Shown here piece after piece: positions 59,775-64,000 of a stretch of DNA of 64,000 nt. The stretch comes from Marifrigoribacter sp965178585 (GTDB taxonomy: Bacteria > Bacteroidota > Bacteroidia > Flavobacteriales > Flavobacteriaceae), in NCBI GenBank assembly GCA_965178585.1, contig OZ238267.1, forward strand, positions 2,914,001 to 2,978,000, given 5' to 3'. Position 1 is the first letter of the stretch; every line of letters begins with the position of its first letter. The notes beneath the pieces are model-generated. The model worked only from the letters and a program-made list of their open reading frames with translations, was not told where the DNA came from and did no database searches. A program made the position numbers and the translations under genes.

Positions 59775-61010
59775 TTATTCTTTAACCACCTTCTTAGTAA
59801 CAATTCCTTTATCTGTTTCTATTTGCACAAGTAATAAACCACTTGATAGATTAGAAATATCTATTTGATTTGATGGATTAGATTGCTCTAGTACTAATTT
59901 ACCTAATACATCATATATCTTTATAGCTTCTATATATGATTCACTTTCATTATAAAGCATTAATACATCTTTAGTTGGATTTGGATATATGAATATTTGG
60001 CTTTTTATTACTTCTTCTACTCCAAGGCTACAATCTTCACTGTAAATTGCTGTTTCATCTTTACACCAACCACTACTAGATTCACAAATTTGAGAATTTG
60101 CAAAATCTACATCATCAACTTGTATGCAAGTGAGATTAGGATTATCCTGAGCCCACATTCTTGTTAAATTTATATTATCCCCATTTTTAATGTTTAAACT
60201 TGATATTAAAGTATTATTACACATTAACACATACATTCCACCATATAGATGAGATAAATCTAATTCCCCTTCAATAGGATTGCTATAACAAATTAAGTAC
60301 TTTAAATCAGGGTTATTAGAAACATCTAAAGAATTTAGATTATTATTAGAAATTCCTAATCCTCTCAATAAAATGTTTTGAGATAAATCTATCTCACTAA
60401 GATTATTGTTTTCAATATAACATCCTGTTAAATTAATATTTTGACTAATATTTAAACTATTTAGCTCATTTTCACCAGCATTTAAATAATTTAAATTGTC
60501 ATTTTGGCTTAAATCTAAATTTTGAATAGAATTATTATAGCATATTAATTCCATAAGACTAATATTTTGGGTTACATCTAATTCAGATAAATCATTTGAG
60601 GTACAATTAACGTAGATTAAACTAGGGTTTTGTGTTACATTTAATGTAGAAATATTATTTTGACCAATAGACAAATCTTCTAATTCTGGACTATTGGACA
60701 TATCTAATTCAGTAATATTATTTAATGAACATCTTAATGATTTTAAACCTGTAAAAGCTTCTATCCCTTCTAACGAGTCAATATTTTGATACGTTACTAC
60801 CAAATGAACTATAGCTTCTGCTTCACTTACTTGTATTTCACCATCATTATTAACATCTGCATCCCATTCTGGATTTTCTTGGTATCCTGATGCTACACAT
60901 AAGGTATTAACCAAGGCATTTTTAAAATTAGCATCTGGAATATTTACAATTTGAGCATTACCTAAAATAGTTGTAATTAATAAAGTGAATAATAAGTAGA
61001 ATTTCTTCAT
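59775..61010 (-). CDS. Leucine-rich-repeat surface protein with T9SS sorting domain (second copy)
   Basis: A 411-residue paralogue of the protein at 22263-23606, with the same parts: signal peptide (1-19), IVNIPDANFKNALVNTLC, DVNNDGEIQVSEAEAIVHL (calcium-loop-like), about eight 21-residue leucine-rich repeats (about 80-280, such as LNYLNAGENELNSLNISQNI), a CIQVDDVDFANS spacer and a T9SS type A domain (about 335-411, YPNPTKDVLMLYNESESYIE ... IKIYDVLGKLVLEQSNPSNQ). The C-terminal halves are very alike in the two copies while the repeats differ, as expected of surface proteins. It is on the opposite strand 37 kb away. Confidence 0.88.
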   Translation of the reverse strand: MKKFYLLFTLLITTILGNAQIVNIPDANFKNALVNTLCVASGYQENPEWDADVNNDGEIQVSEAEAIVHLVVTYQNIDSLEGIEAFTGLKSLRCSLNNITELDMSNSPELEDLSIGQNNISTLNVTQNPSLIYVNCTSNDLSELDVTQNISLMELICYNNSIQNLDLSQNDNLNYLNAGENELNSLNISQNINLTGCYIENNNLSEIDLSQNILLRGLGISNNNLNSLDVSNNPDLKYLICYSNPIEGELDLSHLYGGMYVLMCNNTLISSLNIKNGDNINLTRMWAQDNPNLTCIQVDDVDFANSQICESSSGWCKDETAIYSEDCSLGVEEVIKSQIFIYPNPTKDVLMLYNESESYIEAIKIYDVLGKLVLEQSNPSNQIDISNLSSGLLLVQIETDKGIVTKKVVKE

Positions 61011-61112
61011 AAATAATATATAAAGCTAATTAAGGGGAGTAATTTATAAAGATACGAATTATCAGATTATCATTTTCTATAAAATTCTAAACTTAATAAT
61101 CTAAATAAATCA

Positions 61113-62144
61113 TTAAGGCGCAGGATTGGGAATTTGAGCATGGACTCCATTAATCTCAGCAATGATATCTTCTGAGAGCGTTAGGTTTATACTGTCTATA
61201 TTTTCTTTTAATTGGTCTAGATTAGTGGCTCCAATAATATTAGAAGTCATAAAGGGTTGTTGGGTTACAAAAGCCAATGCCATTTGGGTTAAACTAATCC
61301 CATGTTTTTTTGCAATTTCGTTATATAACAACGTAGCTTTAGTAGACTGCTCACTGCTATACCTGCTATAGTTTGGAAATAATGTCACACGTGCATTTTC
61401 AGGTTTTTTATTATTTAAATATTTACCTGCCAATACTCCAAAAGCCAAAGGTGAATAAGCCAAATACCCAACATCTTCTCTTAGTAAAACTTCAGATAAA
61501 CCTATTTCATCTCTTCGGTTTAAAAGGTTATACGCATTTTGTACGGTGATCATTTTTGGTGCTCCTTTTTTTGCTTCTTCACAATAACGCATTACGCCCC
61601 AAGGAGTCTCGTTAGACAATCCAATTTGTCTAATTTTCCCTTGTTTTACAAAAGACTCCAATGCTTCTAAAACCTGAGCAATATTATCTTCCCATTCGGC
61701 ATTATGAGTATATTCTCTTACACCAAAAACATTTACACCTCGTTCTGGCCAATGCAATTGATACAAGTCTAAATAATCGGTCTGTAGACGTTTTAAACTT
61801 TTGTTCAAAGCATCGTCCAATGCCTCCTTACTAAAATTTAAATTCTTACGAATGTGTTCAAAAAAACGAAGCGGTCCCGTAATTTTTGAAGCCAATACTA
61901 CTTGATCTCTATTATTATTTTTAGCTAGCCAAGTTCCAATAATAGATTCGGTACTCCCTTGCGTTTTTGGGTTTCCAGGAACCGAATACATTTCGGCAGT
62001 ATCAATAAAATTAACGCCTCTTTCTAAAGCATAATCCAATTGTGCATGTCCTTCTGCTTCGGTATTCTGTTCGCCCCAAGTCATAGAGCCAAGGCATATT
62101 TTACTAACTTTAATATCGGTATTGGGTAGGTGGGTGTATTTCAT
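61113..62144 (-). CDS. Aldo/keto reductase, Tas-like
   Basis: An NADPH-dependent aldo/keto reductase of 343 residues, TIM barrel. The catalytic tetrad residues appear in NFIDTAEMYSVPG (Asp and Tyr), VVLASKITGPLRF (Lys) and YLDLYQLHWPERGVNV (His). The overall sequence TQGSTESIIGTWL and the phrase YLAYSPLAFGVLAGKYL, as well as YNLLNRRDE, match Tas/YajO-type enzymes. The substrate is unknown. It is 20 bp downstream of the OmpA-family lipoprotein, in the same direction. Confidence 0.9.
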   Translation of the reverse strand: MKYTHLPNTDIKVSKICLGSMTWGEQNTEAEGHAQLDYALERGVNFIDTAEMYSVPGNPKTQGSTESIIGTWLAKNNNRDQVVLASKITGPLRFFEHIRKNLNFSKEALDDALNKSLKRLQTDYLDLYQLHWPERGVNVFGVREYTHNAEWEDNIAQVLEALESFVKQGKIRQIGLSNETPWGVMRYCEEAKKGAPKMITVQNAYNLLNRRDEIGLSEVLLREDVGYLAYSPLAFGVLAGKYLNNKKPENARVTLFPNYSRYSSEQSTKATLLYNEIAKKHGISLTQMALAFVTQQPFMTSNIIGATNLDQLKENIDSINLTLSEDIIAEINGVHAQIPNPAP

Positions 62145-62164
62145 AGTTGGTTAAAAAAAAACGA

Positions 62165-63118
62165 TTAAAGTTCGTTTAATAATTTAGAAATCTCATCGAG
62201 TTTTGGAGTCAAAATTACTTCAATCCTTCTGTTTTTTGATCTTCCATCAGAAGTGCTATTGGTTGCAATTGGAGAAAACTCTCCTCTTCCAGCAGCTGTC
62301 AAATTTTCTTTTTCTATTTTATTGTTTTCGGTTAATATACCAACAATTGCGGTCGCTCTTTTGGTGGATAAATCCCAATTATTTGAAATGTTGCCATTTG
62401 CTGAATAGGCTACATTATCGGTATGGCCTTCAATTAAAACTGCTATTTCAGGGTTTTCAGCTAATACGTTTCCTAATTGTACCACCGCTTCTCTTCCTCT
62501 GGTATTTACAGCCCAACTTCCACTTTCAAAAAGCAATTTATTTTCCATAGATACATACACTTTCCCATCGCGTTGCTCTACGGTAAGTCCATTTCCTTCA
62601 AAATTAGTAAGTGCTGCCGATATTGCATCTTTTAATGCGGTCATTTGCGCATCTTTTGCAGCAATAATTCCTTCCAATTCTGCAACTCTTTGAGAGCGTT
62701 CTTCTAAATCTAATTGCAATTGTTCTAAACGAGCACTTTCTTTAGCCAAAGCTTTTTCTTTTTCTTCTAACTGGGTCAATAAATTTCTATTGAGTTCTAA
62801 GTTTTCAGATAATTTAGAAGAACTATTTGCCTCCAATGCATCGTAGGAATCTTTTAATCGATCATAACTAGATTTTGAAGCAGCTAAATCCATTGCCAAT
62901 CGACTTTTTTCAGCCTTCAGTTTCTCTACTTCATTTTGAAGACTTTTTACCGAGTAACTATTCCCATTATTTCCTTCTTCATTTAATTGAGAAAGCAAGG
63001 ATTTATTTTCTTCTTTTAAAAGATCGTATTTACTCTGTAAATCTTCATATATTTTTGATGAAACACAAGAAGTCATTATCGAAACTATTGCAATTCCGAA
63101 TACAATTTTTTTTATCAT
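62165..63118 (-). CDS. OmpA-family lipoprotein with coiled coil
   Basis: A 317-residue lipoprotein (VSIMTSC, Cys18). A long coiled coil with heptad character fills about residues 25-165 (KYDLLKEENKSLLSQLNEEG onward), followed by an OmpA/MotB-type peptidoglycan-binding domain (about 185-317) with VLIEGHTDNVAYSANGNISN then NWDLSTKRATAIVGILTENN and GRGEFSPIATNSTSDGRSKN. It probably anchors the outer membrane to peptidoglycan, reaching across the periplasm through the coiled coil. It starts 7 bp after the xth stop and likely shares its transcript. Confidence 0.9.
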   Translation of the reverse strand: MIKKIVFGIAIVSIMTSCVSSKIYEDLQSKYDLLKEENKSLLSQLNEEGNNGNSYSVKSLQNEVEKLKAEKSRLAMDLAASKSSYDRLKDSYDALEANSSSKLSENLELNRNLLTQLEEKEKALAKESARLEQLQLDLEERSQRVAELEGIIAAKDAQMTALKDAISAALTNFEGNGLTVEQRDGKVYVSMENKLLFESGSWAVNTRGREAVVQLGNVLAENPEIAVLIEGHTDNVAYSANGNISNNWDLSTKRATAIVGILTENNKIEKENLTAAGRGEFSPIATNSTSDGRSKNRRIEVILTPKLDEISKLLNEL

Positions 63119-63125
63119 ATTATTT

Positions 63126-63893
63126 TTAATTAAAATCTAATTCTACCATCAAAGGACAATGGTCACTATGTTTGGCTTCCGGTAATATAACGGCGCGTTT
63201 TATGTTTTCTTGTAAAGGTTGTGAAACCATATGGTAATCGATACGCCATCCTTTATTATTAGCTCTAGAATTAGCACGATAACTCCACCACGTATAATTG
63301 TGAGGTTCTTTATTTAGATGCCTGAAAGAATCTATAAATCCACTATCGATAAAGTTTCCAATCCACTCCCTTTCAACAGGTAAAAATCCAGAAGTGTTTT
63401 TATTGGCAACTGGATTATGAATATCGATAGCTTCATGACAAATATTATAATCGCCACAAATAACCAAATTGGGAATTTCTTTTTTTAATTGATTGACATA
63501 TTCTTGAAACTCTGCCATAAAATTAAGTTTAAAATCCAATCGAGCACTATTCGTTCCGCTTGGAAGGTATAAACTCATAATGGAAACCTCATCATAATCT
63601 ACTCGAAGGTTTCTGCCTTCAAAATCCATCGTTTCTATTCCCGTTCCATATTCAATATGATTGGGTTTTTCTTTACAGAAAATAGCAACACCACTATATC
63701 CTTTTTTTTGAGCGCTGTACCAATAATGATATGGGTAACCTGCTTTTTCAATTGCATCTACATCTACTTGTTCCTCTAAAGTTTTAATTTCTTGAAGGCA
63801 AATTACGTCTGGATCTGCTTGTTGCAACCAATCTGTAAATCCTTTTTTCATTGCGGCTCTAATACCATTTACATTATAAGATATAATCTTCAT
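63126..63893 (-). CDS. xth: Exodeoxyribonuclease III
   Basis: An Xth/ExoA-type AP endonuclease of 255 residues, acting in base excision repair. MKIISYNVNGIRAAMKKGFT, then ICLQEIKTLEEQVDVDAIEK, the metal-binding and catalytic GDYNICHEAIDIHNP and the final AKHSDHCPLMVEL (catalytic Asp-His) are all present, with WWSYRANSRANNKGWRIDYH before. The start is ATG 63893; an earlier ATG at 63932 adds an unrelated 13-residue extension. First gene of a probable xth-ompA-like-akr operon. Confidence 0.95.
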   Translation of the reverse strand: MKIISYNVNGIRAAMKKGFTDWLQQADPDVICLQEIKTLEEQVDVDAIEKAGYPYHYWYSAQKKGYSGVAIFCKEKPNHIEYGTGIETMDFEGRNLRVDYDEVSIMSLYLPSGTNSARLDFKLNFMAEFQEYVNQLKKEIPNLVICGDYNICHEAIDIHNPVANKNTSGFLPVEREWIGNFIDSGFIDSFRHLNKEPHNYTWWSYRANSRANNKGWRIDYHMVSQPLQENIKRAVILPEAKHSDHCPLMVELDFN

Positions 63894-64000
63894 AAGATGC
63901 TTTTTAAGAATAGGCACTAAAATAAATAACATTGTACCTTTACGCAGTATATTTAGGAAATTATTATCAATAAAATTTACAAAATAAATCGGCCAACTTT
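63894..64000. other. Right window end, no feature
   Basis: The last 107 bp upstream of xth are AT-rich. I see no open reading frame and no convincing promoter match, although the promoter of xth must lie here. Confidence 0.5.

Noticed and set aside
1..64000. tRNA, rRNA, tmRNA, RNase P RNA, CRISPR arrays, prophage or insertion sequences
   Set aside because: No intergenic space holds a cloverleaf, repeat-spacer array or transposase; the gaps are short and all were read.

Overview
The window is AT-rich and reads as the chromosome of a marine-type member of the Flavobacteriaceae (Bacteroidota). The evidence is the gliding/type IX secretion gene pair gldE-gldD next to ssb and mutY, proteins carrying T9SS type A C-terminal sorting domains, several TonB-dependent receptors, family-restricted genes (DUF4270, DUF4301, DUF3098, DUF3127), an atpDC pair split from the rest of the ATP synthase genes, an L21 with a C-terminal tail, and Bacteroidota promoter elements (TTTG, about 19 bp, TAnnTTTG) with A-rich rather than Shine-Dalgarno leaders. 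No tRNA, rRNA, CRISPR, integrase, transposase or phage gene was seen; this is mostly core genome with a few accessory surface genes.

Layout: 1-8.2 kb holds hemD (cut by the window edge), pckA, a DUF423 membrane protein, a saccharopine-dehydrogenase-type reductase, a YugP zinc peptidase and leuS. 8.4-12.2 kb is a plus-strand cell-envelope and tRNA-modification cluster (ftsX, small lipoprotein, DUF3098, uppP, truB, TonB-like protein). 12.2-19.8 kb mixes a monothiol thioredoxin-like protein, tag, a secreted peptidylarginine-deiminase-like T9SS protein, aat, DUF3127, a flavin reductase, an orphan histidine kinase, a HIT protein and greA. 19.9-23.8 kb is an accessory surface block: a lipoprotein, an M43-type metalloprotease whose signal-peptide region is out of frame at a run of nine C, a leucine-rich-repeat T9SS protein and a palindromic repeat element.

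23.8-30.8 kb is a minus-strand block with a TPP riboswitch in front of a TonB-dependent receptor, and upstream of it arfB, DUF4301, a NadR-like kinase, a PnuC-type transporter and a thiamine-binding (YkoF-like) protein; I read this as a probable thiamine salvage neighbourhood. A geranylgeranylglyceryl-phosphate synthase and a phosphopantetheinyl transferase precede it. 30.9-39 kb carries ahcY, rplU-rpmA, a DMT transporter, a heavy-metal-associated lipoprotein and the mutY-ssb-gldE-gldD operon. 39-41.7 kb carries hup, a 30-residue basic ribosomal-type protein, rng and recX. 41.7-54.9 kb carries a BtuB-like receptor, a Coa1-like protein, atpDC, an SGNH-esterase lipoprotein paired with a large TonB receptor, glmS, a DUF4270 lipoprotein and a GT5-only glycogen-synthase-like protein. 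55-64 kb carries panC-panD, an LPG-synthase-type membrane protein, an esterase-fold protein lacking the nucleophile serine, radA, a second LRR T9SS protein, an aldo/keto reductase, an OmpA-family lipoprotein and xth.

The strongest leads are the C9 tract that splits the metalloprotease from its signal peptide (phase variation, pseudogene or sequencing error), the TPP-riboswitch locus, the secreted PAD-like enzyme, and a terminator-like hairpin in the greA leader. All assignments come from reading the sequence and recalled family signatures; no database search was run.
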